Positions 1-7,591 of a stretch of DNA of 17,802 nucleotides are shown in pieces; positions within the stretch are counted from its first letter, which is position 1; the number at the start of each line of letters is the position of its first letter. Source of the DNA: Candidatus Pacearchaeota archaeon. Its GTDB lineage: Archaea > Nanobdellota > Nanobdellia > Pacearchaeales > GW2011-AR1. The position numbers and the translations under genes are program-made. The stretch lies in assembly GCA_016784085.1 (NCBI GenBank), contig JADHVH010000011.1:1-17802 (forward strand). The letters are read 5' to 3'. Under the pieces are notes generated by a model. The model saw only the letters and a program-made list of their open reading frames with translations, ran no database searches and was not told the DNA's origin.

Positions 1-431
1 TATATTGCCCAGGGTTTTTTTATTACTGATGAAACAAAAAGTGTTCCATTATTTTTTAATAATTTTTTCATTTCATTAATCATTTTTTTGTCACTTTCTA
101 CATGTTCTAAAACTTGGGAAGAATAAACAAAATCAAATTTTTCTTTTAGTTTAGTGTTACAAACATCCCTACAATAAAATTTATCATTAGGAAATTTCTT
201 TTTTAATCCTTTAATTCTTCTTTCGGAAATATCTATTCCAACTATTTTTAATTTAGGATATTTTCTTTTTAAGGCATGAATAAAAATCCCATCTCCACAA
301 CCTAAATCAATAAGAGATTTAATTTTTTTTGTTTCCAAAATTTCATCAATTTCGGGAGGAATTTCCGGATTTTTTATTTGTTGAACATACCTATTGGAGT
401 ATTCCTTATTTTTTTTCAAAGCAGTAGTCAT
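1..431 (-). CDS. SAM-dependent methyltransferase, class I (partial, 3' end off the window)
   Basis: The first 143 residues of a class I (Rossmann-fold) S-adenosylmethionine methyltransferase are visible; the rest lies beyond the left edge. The SAM-binding motif I DLGCGDG is at residues 42-48, the acidic loop GIDIS at 65-69, and a motif-IV-like stretch ending SSQVLEHV at about 104-111, typical of the Methyltransf_11/UbiE-like group. The ATG at 431-429 overlaps the TGA stop of the upstream glycosyltransferase by 4 bp (ATGA), so the two are almost certainly co-transcribed and translationally coupled. The context, behind a glycosyltransferase and an oligosaccharyltransferase, suggests it methylates a sugar or lipid of the surface glycan. 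That substrate is an inference; the fold alone does not give it. Confidence 0.82.
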   Translation of the reverse strand, partial: MTTALKKNKEYSNRYVQQIKNPEIPPEIDEILETKKIKSLIDLGCGDGIFIHALKRKYPKLKIVGIDISERRIKGLKKKFPNDKFYCRDVCNTKLKEKFDFVYSSQVLEHVESDKKMINEMKKLLKNNGTLFVSSVIKKPWAI

Positions 432-1570
432 TTTTCTAATATTTTATCAATTTCTTTAACAAAATTTTTTATTTTTATTTTCTTTTGAGTCTTTTTTTGT
501 TTTTTCTTTATGAAGTTATTTAATTCTTTTTCAATTTCTTTAATCATCTCTTTTTTTGAATGTTTTTCTTTTATTTTATGAAATAAAGGGTGATCATTAA
601 TAATTTCTACATAACCCCCCTCATCTGTAGCCAAAAGAGGTTTTCCTGAAGCTATTATTTCTAAAGGAATTATACCAAAATCTTCAGAATAACTTAAAGA
701 TAAGCTAGCAAGAGAATTTGCTAGAAGACTATCAATTTCCTTATCTGAAACATTAGTTTTAATTTCAACATTTTTTGTATCTTTTTGCAATTTTTGCAAT
801 TTTTTATAATATTTTTCATTTTCGGGAGTTCCTGCAATTATTAGTTTGTAAGAAGGATTTTTTTTAGAAAAATTTTTCCAAGCTTCAATTAAAAGATCTT
901 GTCTTTTAGGGGGATTTAATCTATTCCAATATAGAAAATATTTTCCTTTATTCAATTTTAAATTTTCAAATCTAGAAAAATTTATTGGAGGGTAGATTAT
1001 GTGTGGTTTGCTATTTAGTTTTAAATTGCTTTCTTTTGCTCTTTTTAAACTTAAATTAGAATTAAATATAACAACGTTTAACTTTTTCCAAGCTTTTTTC
1101 TCAAAGAATTTATAAATTTTTGTTGCAAAAATATAAGCATATCTTTTAATTCCTAAAGGATATTTATTTTCTAAATTCCAATTTATTATTTTTTTATTAG
1201 CTTCTCTTAAAGGAGTATGAACATAAGCATAGGTTTTACCTTTTTTATAATTTTTAAAAGTCATGAATTCTGCAACCCCTGATGTTGAAATTAAAAATAA
1301 ATCATAATCTTTTAATTTTATTTTAGAGAATATGCTTAAGGGAAGAAATAAACCTCTTAAAAGATGCATTCTTGAGATTTTTTGAGCAATTTTTGGAGCA
1401 ATTACTTTTACATTATATTTTTGAAATTCTTTGAAAGTATTTTCTTTATCATAAACCCAGGTAAATAAATCAATTTTATGTTTAGAGTTTTTTATAATTT
1501 CTAATACCACTCTTTCTGCGCCACCCCTGCTTTTTATCCAAGGGTGAAATAAAGCTATTTTTTTACTCAT
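428..1570 (-). CDS. GT4-family glycosyltransferase (GT-B fold)
   Basis: A 380-residue retaining glycosyltransferase that would transfer a sugar from a nucleotide donor onto a glycan or lipid acceptor at the cytoplasmic face. The N-terminal Rossmann domain begins with FHPWIKSRGGAER (residues 8-20), the glycine-rich acceptor-side loop of GT4 enzymes. The C-terminal domain starts near WNRLNPPKRQD (215-225) and has the E-x7-E nucleotide-sugar signature, E296 to E304, in EDFGIIPLE, followed by the GGYVE loop. Length and architecture are normal for the family. The C-terminal 50 residues are very Lys-rich, which may help it sit on the membrane. It lies downstream of AglB and overlaps the methyltransferase start by 4 bp. 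The specific sugar cannot be told from sequence. N-glycan assembly is inferred from neighbours; a role in another surface polysaccharide is possible. Confidence 0.88.
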   Translation of the reverse strand: MSKKIALFHPWIKSRGGAERVVLEIIKNSKHKIDLFTWVYDKENTFKEFQKYNVKVIAPKIAQKISRMHLLRGLFLPLSIFSKIKLKDYDLFLISTSGVAEFMTFKNYKKGKTYAYVHTPLREANKKIINWNLENKYPLGIKRYAYIFATKIYKFFEKKAWKKLNVVIFNSNLSLKRAKESNLKLNSKPHIIYPPINFSRFENLKLNKGKYFLYWNRLNPPKRQDLLIEAWKNFSKKNPSYKLIIAGTPENEKYYKKLQKLQKDTKNVEIKTNVSDKEIDSLLANSLASLSLSYSEDFGIIPLEIIASGKPLLATDEGGYVEIINDHPLFHKIKEKHSKKEMIKEIEKELNNFIKKKQKKTQKKIKIKNFVKEIDKILEK

Positions 1571-1594
1571 ATTAATAGGATAACTAAGTTAATT

Positions 1595-1600
1595 CTTAAA
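1595..1600 (-). promoter_or_regulatory. Putative TATA box for the glycosyltransferase gene
   Basis: On the minus strand the motif reads TTTAAG (context AAACTTTAAGAA) and lies 24 nt before the ATG at 1570, inside the 65-bp gap after AglB. It is one mismatch from the TTTAAA seen at the same distance before six other genes here. An archaeal TATA box is normally about 26-27 bp upstream of the transcription start, so this would put the start at or within a few bases of the ATG (leaderless mRNA). The position is observed; promoter activity is inferred. Confidence 0.5.
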
Positions 1601-1635
1601 GTTTATGAAACTAAAAAGCATAGGTATTTTTAAAA

Positions 1636-4365
1636 TTAAGAACTAAAAATTAAATTATCTAATTGAGCATATTCTCCACTTGTTTCTAAAAATTCCTCAT
1701 TTGTTAGAATGTTTTCAGGATAATTTATTTCCCATATTTTTATAGGGCCCCATAAATTTCCATTATAATAAAGAATTTCTCCTGGATTAATTCCTTGAAG
1801 AGACAAATCCCTAGATAATGCGTTTTGCTCAGAATGACCCAATTTAATTGTAGGATATTTTTTAAGAGGGTCGTTTAATAAATAAAGTTGAGAAAATAAA
1901 CCTTCAAAAGTTCTTGGAGAAAGATAAATTGCTGAACCTAACTGATCTATTTGAATTTGAGAATTTGCTGCAGAACTTATTCTCGGAATTATTTTAATTC
2001 CTGCTTCTAATCCTTGTCCAAAATCAATAAATTCTTCACCCACATAAAGATATCTTAATGGAATGTCTGTTTGTTGCCCATTATAAATAAAAATACCTAT
2101 TGGTTGTTTAAAAATATTTTCAGTATCTGTAGAGGATTCTAATAAAATAGCTGCTATTCCCCCTTTATTCGCGGGAATAAAAATCTCATTTCCACCTTCC
2201 TCTTGATAAATAATATCTTGATCAACTGGGGCCCCTCCTTCATATAATCTAACCTCTCCTGAAGAAGTTTCTTGGGTTTTTGCAGGATTTGAAATTAAAA
2301 TAGGAATATAAGAATATCTATCCTCTCCTTTTTGCCCACTTCCAATTCTACTATAAGCCCCATATTTTCCTAAATCAGAAGGATCTATTAATAAATATGA
2401 AACATTGTGAGATTTCATAAAACTAAGTGCTGTTTCAGGATAAGGGGTTGTCAATAAATATCTTCCTATTAAATGATCCCAATAAGTAACTGCATGCCCT
2501 CCATCTGCAATAGAAGGTCTTTGACCAAGATATTGTACCCAATAGCCATAATCCCACCAGTGAACAAAAATTGAACCAGTAGGAGTATTATCTCTAGCCC
2601 ATTTCATTGCTCCTTGCCATTGATTATTTGCAGAAGGCCCTGTATTTTTTGATTGTAGATTTGTGTTTGAAATAAAACTATTAAAACTAAATATTGCTCC
2701 CATTAAAATAACAATAACCAAAATAATTAAAATCATTTTCCACAAATCATCTTTACTTTTTTTGAAATAATCAAAAATTTTTACAATAAAAAAACTAGCA
2801 GAAAAACAGGCAAATGGTGCAATTACAAAGAAAAGACGCACTGCCCCTCTAGCAGAAATTAGCATGAAAATCATCCAAGAAAATAAGATCAAATAATTAG
2901 AACTTATTTTTATATTTTGATTAAAATAGACCCAAATTAAGTATCCAAAAAATGTTAATATGCTTAAAAGATAAAATATTTTGCTAATGAAATTATCTCC
3001 ATTAAATAAAGAAGAGGAAGATACTCTGCTGAATAAAATACCTGAAATCATAAAGACCCATAATAAAATCCCAATTAATTTATTTTTATTGTTTTTTATT
3101 ACTTTTAATGTTTCAATCCCTAAAGTTATAAGACCTCCAAAGAAAATCCAGAAGAAAATTTTTCCCATTTGAGAAATCCATTCATTTAGATAGGGTTGCC
3201 TATTTTCAGCCACAGTTAAACTAGTTCTGGCAGTGCCAAAAGGATCTAAAAGACGTTCGAAAAGATTTGAAATTAAATTAAAAAATCCTCCTCTAAAAAT
3301 ACTAAAAAATAAAGCTCCTAAAATAATTGTAAAAATAACTGTAAATAAAATCCGATATTTTTTCTTTTTTTCAAAATAATTTTCTTTTATTGAAAATTTA
3401 ATTAATACAAAATCTATAATTATAAATACAAGAATGAATGCACTTAAAATATTTGGAATACTCAATACAAGGGAATTTAAAACAAAATTAATATTTTGTC
3501 CAAAAATTGGCCCTAAAAGAACACTTGAGGCTAACCATGTAAAATAAAATAAAATATATTTTTTTAAATGGGGCCTATTTCCCTCTTTTGTTTTTAAAAT
3601 CCAAAAAATAAAAAAACTTAAGGGTATAATCATGTAGAGAAATTTGGATATTCCAGCCCAACTAGCAGTGGTAAAAATTGTGGTTAAACCAACTAATAAT
3701 CCTCCAATAATTGAATTAAAAATGATTTTTTTGTTTTGATCTTTTTTTTCTAATTTGTCTAAAGTCCAACTATAGGATAATAAAGCTAGAAAAAAAGCAA
3801 ACATACCTATTGATTCATGATCTGAAAATCCAGCCAAAGTTCGATATAAATAAAGAGGAATAAATGCTAAAAAAGAACTACTTAGAAAGGCAATTGATTT
3901 TGACTTAGTTAAAATAAATATTAGAAAAAAGAAAACTATTAATCCTAAAGCAAAAAAGATAACTGGAAAACTAACTCCAGCCAATTGTATTGAAAAATCA
4001 TCGTTGAAAATTTGGCCAATTCTATAGATTAAAATAATTGATTCTGGAGCAATTTCTGAATTAAACATTATTTTTGCAGAAGGATATCTCATATTGTCAT
4101 AGGAAGGAAGACCTTCTTCACTAATCATTGTTTCTGCTACTCTAAGAAAATAATATGGATCTAAAGCCAAAGGAATGTATTGCCCTGTAGTTGAATCTTT
4201 AAGTAAAGGAAGATTTTGTAACCTCATATCCACACTAGTAATTAAAACAACTAAAAGCAAGATTATTAAGAAAATATTAATAATTTTTTTTTGATTTAAA
4301 AAATCAAGAGTTTGTTTAAAACTTTTTTTTATTTTTGAAACATCAATTGTTATTTTTTCGCTCAT
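1636..4365 (-). CDS. aglB: Oligosaccharyltransferase AglB/STT3 family
   Basis: A 909-residue membrane enzyme that transfers a preassembled glycan from a dolichol-type carrier to Asn in N-x-S/T sequons outside the membrane. The first ~560 residues are multi-spanning (about 13 predicted helices) and the remainder is the exterior soluble domain. The hallmarks appear in order: LDPYYFLR at 68-75, with D69 as the likely first metal-site acid; SDHE at 181-184, the second DxD/DxE metal motif; TVAE at 384-387, the TIXE/SVSE-type motif in the fifth outer loop; WWDYG at 603-607, the sequon-recognition motif; and DLGK at 664-667 followed by YSRIGSG, a DK-type motif. Length is usual for archaeal AglB. It follows the AglH-like gene after 39 bp and precedes a glycosyltransferase, which supports an N-glycosylation locus. 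Confidence 0.95.
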   Translation of the reverse strand: MSEKITIDVSKIKKSFKQTLDFLNQKKIINIFLIILLLVVLITSVDMRLQNLPLLKDSTTGQYIPLALDPYYFLRVAETMISEEGLPSYDNMRYPSAKIMFNSEIAPESIILIYRIGQIFNDDFSIQLAGVSFPVIFFALGLIVFFFLIFILTKSKSIAFLSSSFLAFIPLYLYRTLAGFSDHESIGMFAFFLALLSYSWTLDKLEKKDQNKKIIFNSIIGGLLVGLTTIFTTASWAGISKFLYMIIPLSFFIFWILKTKEGNRPHLKKYILFYFTWLASSVLLGPIFGQNINFVLNSLVLSIPNILSAFILVFIIIDFVLIKFSIKENYFEKKKKYRILFTVIFTIILGALFFSIFRGGFFNLISNLFERLLDPFGTARTSLTVAENRQPYLNEWISQMGKIFFWIFFGGLITLGIETLKVIKNNKNKLIGILLWVFMISGILFSRVSSSSLFNGDNFISKIFYLLSILTFFGYLIWVYFNQNIKISSNYLILFSWMIFMLISARGAVRLFFVIAPFACFSASFFIVKIFDYFKKSKDDLWKMILIILVIVILMGAIFSFNSFISNTNLQSKNTGPSANNQWQGAMKWARDNTPTGSIFVHWWDYGYWVQYLGQRPSIADGGHAVTYWDHLIGRYLLTTPYPETALSFMKSHNVSYLLIDPSDLGKYGAYSRIGSGQKGEDRYSYIPILISNPAKTQETSSGEVRLYEGGAPVDQDIIYQEEGGNEIFIPANKGGIAAILLESSTDTENIFKQPIGIFIYNGQQTDIPLRYLYVGEEFIDFGQGLEAGIKIIPRISSAANSQIQIDQLGSAIYLSPRTFEGLFSQLYLLNDPLKKYPTIKLGHSEQNALSRDLSLQGINPGEILYYNGNLWGPIKIWEINYPENILTNEEFLETSGEYAQLDNLIFSS

Positions 4366-4386
4366 CTTATTTTAAGAGAATTTTGA

Positions 4387-4392
4387 TTTAAA
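4387..4392 (-). promoter_or_regulatory. Putative TATA box (TTTAAA) for aglB
   Basis: A TTTAAA hexamer (minus-strand context AGTTTTTAAATC) lies in the 39-bp gap between the AglH-like gene and aglB, 21 nt before the aglB ATG at 4365. The spacing fits a leaderless or nearly leaderless archaeal transcript. No Shine-Dalgarno sequence is seen before the ATG. Confidence 0.5.
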
Positions 4393-4404
4393 AACTTTGG
4401 TTTA

Positions 4405-5412
4405 CTAGAAAGATAGTATTAAAACTAGGCCTATTACTAGTATTTGGAATAGATGAATTAAATAGACTACATCTTTTTCATAAACTTTTTTACTTGGTTT
4501 AATTTTTTTAAGTATTTTAATTGATAAATGTTCTAAGCCATATATTTTTTCAAAAGGTTGATCTAAACTTCCATCTGAATTTAATTTTCCAAAACTATAT
4601 TTTTTTAATCTTCCTCTTAATTTTAGTATAGTTTCTATAATATATGGGATAAAGAATAAAATTGCAATTCTTTCTATATTTCCTAAAATAGCTACTGAAG
4701 CAATCATAGCTCCAATTAAATAGGTTAAGACATCTCCTGGGAAAACTTTTGCAGGATATCTATTAAAAAGGTGAAAACCAATTAATGCGGCAACCATGCA
4801 AAGACTAATTATTGTTAACCATTCATTTCCTGTTAAATATGTAACAAAAGCTAAAGCACTGAGGATTATTATTCCTTGGCCAGACTCAAGGCCATTATAT
4901 CCTGCCAAAAAATTATATGTTGTTGTAGCCCCGACAATCCCTATTGGGATTACAAGCAAAGGATAAAGTATTCCCAAATTAATTATACCTAAAAAAGGAA
5001 GATTAACTATTGAATTTCCAGCATTTATCACAATAAGAGGTATGGATGCAAATAAAATTAATATTAACCTAGATCTGTTTGAAAGGCCCCCTTTTCTCCA
5101 TCCAAAAAGATCATCCATAAATCCAATAAGTGAGCTTAAGAATAATACTGTCAATAATGCAAAAATTTGAGTTAAAAGATTATAGTTCCCCTTAAAAATT
5201 AAGATATTTAATGCAATATAAATTAAAACGCCTGCTGAAAATCCCCAAAGAACAATAATTCCTCCTGAACCAGCTACATTTTTAGGATGTCCTTTTTTAT
5301 GCATGTCTTCCCATAATAGGCCAATTTGTGAAGCTTTTTTTATCCAAAAAGGCATAACAAGATAGGTACTAAAAAAAGAAATAAAAATTGTAGCCAATAA
5401 CAGTGATTCCAT
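4405..5412 (-). CDS. GPT-type glycosyl-1-phosphate transferase (AglH-like, UDP-GlcNAc:dolichyl-phosphate GlcNAc-1-P transferase family)
   Basis: A 335-residue polytopic membrane enzyme of glycosyltransferase family 4 in the Pfam sense (MraY/WecA/ALG7 superfamily). It would start lipid-linked glycan synthesis by moving a sugar-1-phosphate, probably GlcNAc-1-P, from a UDP-sugar onto dolichyl phosphate at the cytosolic face. The catalytic DD is at residues 100-101 (GFMDDLFGWRKG), the NFLAGYNGLESGQ loop at 167-179 resembles the N-x-x-x-G-x-N-G-x-E motif of ALG7/AglH, and FPGD at 224-227 is the metal-binding loop. The HGLEH-like motif of archaeal/eukaryotic GPT enzymes may be represented by YGLEHLS near 290-297. 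It is the first gene of the minus-strand glycosylation block. Sugar identity is inferred from family. Confidence 0.88.
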   Translation of the reverse strand: MESLLLATIFISFFSTYLVMPFWIKKASQIGLLWEDMHKKGHPKNVAGSGGIIVLWGFSAGVLIYIALNILIFKGNYNLLTQIFALLTVLFLSSLIGFMDDLFGWRKGGLSNRSRLILILFASIPLIVINAGNSIVNLPFLGIINLGILYPLLVIPIGIVGATTTYNFLAGYNGLESGQGIIILSALAFVTYLTGNEWLTIISLCMVAALIGFHLFNRYPAKVFPGDVLTYLIGAMIASVAILGNIERIAILFFIPYIIETILKLRGRLKKYSFGKLNSDGSLDQPFEKIYGLEHLSIKILKKIKPSKKVYEKDVVYLIHLFQILVIGLVLILSF

Positions 5413-5435
5413 AATTAATTATGATTAAATTTCCT

Positions 5436-5441
5436 TTTAAA
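5436..5441 (-). promoter_or_regulatory. Putative TATA box (TTTAAA) for the AglH-like gene
   Basis: TTTAAA lies in the 46-bp gap after the SpoIIM-like gene, exactly 23 nt before the ATG at 5412. This is the same distance as before the SpoIIM-like and EMC3-like genes. The fit to an archaeal TATA box with a start site at the ATG is good; activity is inferred. It would be the head promoter of the glycosylation block. Confidence 0.5.
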
Positions 5442-5458
5442 TTTAATGAAATTAACTT

Positions 5459-6322
5459 CTACCTAAATAATACTGGTGTGAAGAAAACTTCTATTATTGC
5501 TGCTAAAATAAGTATAACTATTGCTACAAAAAGAAGAATTACTGAATTTTCTAAAACATGCAGGAATTTTTTACCCTTTACACCATTTCTTATAACTCCT
5601 ACTCCAAAAATTCCCCCTGCCAAGGCTGTGATAAAATAAGCAGTTATTTCAGGTAACCCATGAATCATATATCTTGCAATACCTAGAGGAATTTCACTTA
5701 TTTGATATTTTGTAAATATTCCTATAGCTGCAGCAATAACACTTGCATTCCAAGCTAAAACAAAAATAGCTCCTGCCCCAAAAATTAGGGATAAAATAAG
5801 CGTAAATATCATTACATAAATATTATTTTCAAGTATGCTAAATAGTCTTCCCATGCCAGCCACAGCCCCTGTAGGTTCTATCTGAGTTCCTTCTTGACTA
5901 TATTTTGCAACACAGCTATCAATATTTCCCCCATCATTAATTGCACAATAGGTGCTTAATTGAGCATTAAATAATTCTGAGTTTCCAATGGCTACATTCC
6001 AAAAAGAAAATGCAATTATAAATCCTAAAAATAACCACATAAATCCAAGTATAGCGTCTTTGTGAATAGTCCAAACACTTAACATACCTTCTGCAGTTTC
6101 GTCGTCTTTTTCTTCTCTTTTAATTGAATAATACATAAAAGGTAGAGAGAACATAACACAAAATAATACCACAATCATTCCTGAATAATTTGAAAGAACA
6201 ACATCTTTAGAAAAAAAAGCTTCTACAAGTAAAAGAGAAAGTGAAGCATAGATTAATCCAATGAAAAACATTTTCCAAGGCCCTTTTTCCGCCTCTCTTG
6301 GATTTATAATTGATTCTAACAT
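5459..6322 (-). CDS. SpoIIM/DUF95-family integral membrane protein
   Basis: A 287-residue protein with about six membrane helices, resembling the stage II sporulation protein M (DUF95) family found widely in archaea and non-sporulating bacteria. Its cellular role in archaea is not established. Family-like features are the NASVIAAAIG stretch at about 192-201 and the HGLPEITAYFITALAGG segment at 221-237, corresponding to the conserved HG.xE/P membrane motif. The loop at 67-90 (KREEKDDE) is charged and probably cytosolic. That places the 114-165 loop outside; it holds C126 and C137, a possible disulfide pair. It is transcribed divergently from the R15P isomerase-like gene. Membrane remodelling is a plausible but unproven function. 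Confidence 0.75.
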   Translation of the reverse strand: MLESIINPREAEKGPWKMFFIGLIYASLSLLLVEAFFSKDVVLSNYSGMIVVLFCVMFSLPFMYYSIKREEKDDETAEGMLSVWTIHKDAILGFMWLFLGFIIAFSFWNVAIGNSELFNAQLSTYCAINDGGNIDSCVAKYSQEGTQIEPTGAVAGMGRLFSILENNIYVMIFTLILSLIFGAGAIFVLAWNASVIAAAIGIFTKYQISEIPLGIARYMIHGLPEITAYFITALAGGIFGVGVIRNGVKGKKFLHVLENSVILLFVAIVILILAAIIEVFFTPVLFR

Positions 6323-6345
6323 GTTATGTTAAAATAGATAGAATT

Positions 6346-6351
6346 TTTAAA
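6346..6351. promoter_or_regulatory. Shared bidirectional TATA-like box (TTTAAA) in a 55-bp divergent promoter
   Basis: The 55 bp between the two divergent starts (6323-6377) contain one self-complementary TTTAAA. It is 23 nt from the SpoIIM-like ATG on the minus strand and 26 nt from the R15P isomerase-like ATG on the plus strand. Either orientation puts a TATA box at the distance expected for transcription starting at or very near the start codon. Purine-rich GAA (plus) or GAAAC (minus) just upstream could act as BRE. Use in both directions is an inference from geometry. Confidence 0.55.
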
Positions 6352-6377
6352 GTTTCTTAAATTAGGCAAAATATAAA

Positions 6378-7181
6378 ATGAATAAAAAAAAGGTGTTTAA
6401 TCAGATTGCAAGAGACATAAAATCTGTAAAAATTCAGGGTGCTAAAAATGTTGCTAAAAAAGCTTTAGAAGCATATTATTTAATTCCAACCAAATCTTCT
6501 AAAAAAAAGCTTTTATCTTTGAGGCCAACAGAGCCTTTTTTACAAAATGTTCTAAATTCTACTGAAAAATTATCTAAAAAACAAATTTTAAATCATTTTG
6601 AAGAATCTCAAGACAAAATAAATAAATTAGTATTTAAAATAATAAAAAATAAAGATATTATTTTTACACACTGCCATTCTTCCACTGTTGTTAAGGCACT
6701 TATTTATTCTAAAAAGAAAAAGAAAAAATTTGAAGTTTATAATACTGAAACTAGGCCTCTTTTTCAAGGAAGAAAAACCTCAAGAGAATTAAAAAGAGCT
6801 GGAATAAAGGTTACTCAGTTTGTAGATTCTGCAGCTATGATTGCTCTTACTCATAAACAGGGAACTAAAAAAGTAAAAAAAGTTTTAATTGGGGCAGATG
6901 CTATTTTTAAAGATAGGGTTATTAATAAGGTTGGAAGTGGAATGTTTTCTAAAATAGCTTATGATAATAAAATACCTGTATATGTCTTAGCTGATTCTTG
7001 GAAATATTCTTCTAAGAATTTAAAATTAGAACAAAGAAGCTTTAGAGAAGTTTGGAAAAAAGTAGTTTTAAAAATAAAAATACAAAACCCTGCTTTTGAG
7101 GCTGTTCCTAGAAAATATATTAAAGCAATTGTTTCTGAATTAGGAATTTTAAAATATTTTGAATTTTTAAAAAAGAAATAA
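6378..7181 (+). CDS. eIF2B-alpha / ribose-1,5-bisphosphate isomerase family protein
   Basis: A 267-residue member of the eIF2B alpha/beta/delta, R15P isomerase and methylthioribose-1-phosphate isomerase superfamily. The isomerase-type active-site residues are both present: C99 in FTHCHSS (96-102) and D174 in IGADAI (171-176). NTETRPLFQGR (122-132) and VINKVGSG (181-188) are typical sugar-phosphate-binding segments. This supports ribose-1,5-bisphosphate to ribulose-1,5-bisphosphate isomerisation, the step linking AMP phosphorylase to form III RuBisCO in archaeal nucleotide salvage. It is shorter than characterised ~320-residue archaeal enzymes. Neither RuBisCO nor AMP phosphorylase lies in the window, so the pathway is inferred. 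A translation-factor-like regulatory role is less likely given the retained Cys and Asp. It is the only plus-strand gene here and ends 2 bp from the convergent prefoldin stop. Confidence 0.8.
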   Translation: MNKKKVFNQIARDIKSVKIQGAKNVAKKALEAYYLIPTKSSKKKLLSLRPTEPFLQNVLNSTEKLSKKQILNHFEESQDKINKLVFKIIKNKDIIFTHCHSSTVVKALIYSKKKKKKFEVYNTETRPLFQGRKTSRELKRAGIKVTQFVDSAAMIALTHKQGTKKVKKVLIGADAIFKDRVINKVGSGMFSKIAYDNKIPVYVLADSWKYSSKNLKLEQRSFREVWKKVVLKIKIQNPAFEAVPRKYIKAIVSELGILKYFEFLKKK

Positions 7182-7183
7182 AA

Positions 7184-7579
7184 TTATTTTTCTAATTTTT
7201 GAACTTCAATCATTATTTTTTGAGATTCTTCTTCTATTTTTAATAAACCTTGATCTAAATTTTCTCTTAAACCTTCTAATTTTTTTATTTGAGATTTAAC
7301 TATTTCCTTGGTTTCATTAATATTTCTTTTTGCAAAAATTCCTTCACCAATATCTACATTTAAATTTTCAGAATCTAATTTAGATTTAACAAAAATGCCT
7401 CTTCCAATGGGTGATAAAATTTCTTTTCCTTTTGCACCCTTTATTTCATCTAGATCTATATTTAAGGTTGTTAGTTCAAGAATATTCTGTTCTATAGCTT
7501 GCAGCTGTTGTTGGAATTGTTCTGCTTGCTGTTGAAGCAAGTTTATTTTCATTAAAAGTTCTTGATTGTTTTTTTCCAT
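7184..7579 (-). CDS. pfdA: Prefoldin subunit alpha
   Basis: A 131-residue prefoldin alpha subunit, a component of the hexameric (alpha2beta4) ATP-independent chaperone that holds unfolded or nascent proteins in the cytosol. The layout is classic: an N-terminal coiled coil (about 1-45, with a Gln-rich QQQAEQFQQQLQ stretch), a central double beta-hairpin region with the two repeated family signatures ILSPIGRGIFVKSKL (about 53-67) and NVDIGEGIFAKRN (about 74-86), and a C-terminal coiled coil. Length is normal. The gene follows the EMC3-like gene after 12 bp and has its own candidate TATA box inside the end of that gene. In many archaea pfdA instead lies near L31e/aIF6/LX and ftsY, so this position next to the SecY cluster is a local rearrangement. 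Confidence 0.93.
   Translation of the reverse strand: MEKNNQELLMKINLLQQQAEQFQQQLQAIEQNILELTTLNIDLDEIKGAKGKEILSPIGRGIFVKSKLDSENLNVDIGEGIFAKRNINETKEIVKSQIKKLEGLRENLDQGLLKIEEESQKIMIEVQKLEK
7187..7200 (+). terminator. Oligo-T tract downstream of the plus-strand gene
   Basis: Two T5 runs (7187-7191 and 7196-7200) begin 5 bp after the plus-strand TAA and lie inside the 3' end of the convergent prefoldin gene. Archaeal polymerase commonly terminates at oligo-T without a hairpin, and no hairpin is seen. On the opposite strand the run at 7169-7174 (T6 on minus) could serve the ribosomal/prefoldin transcript. T runs are common in this genome, so confidence is low. Confidence 0.3.
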
Positions 7580-7591
7580 AGAATTAAGACT

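Noticed and set aside
1571..1635. Possible small RNA or riboswitch in the 65-bp gap before the glycosyltransferase
   Set aside because: No stem-loop or conserved aptamer pattern is visible; the gap is explained by a terminator-like AT region plus the candidate TATA box.
5421..5639. 72-residue plus-strand open frame opposite the SpoIIM-like gene
   Set aside because: Almost wholly antisense to a convincing membrane protein, with no start context or recognisable domain.
6705..6735. A-rich run encoding six lysines in the R15P isomerase-like gene, considered as a frameshift or slippage site
   Set aside because: The frame continues through conserved motifs on both sides, so no shift is needed; A runs are common in this genome.
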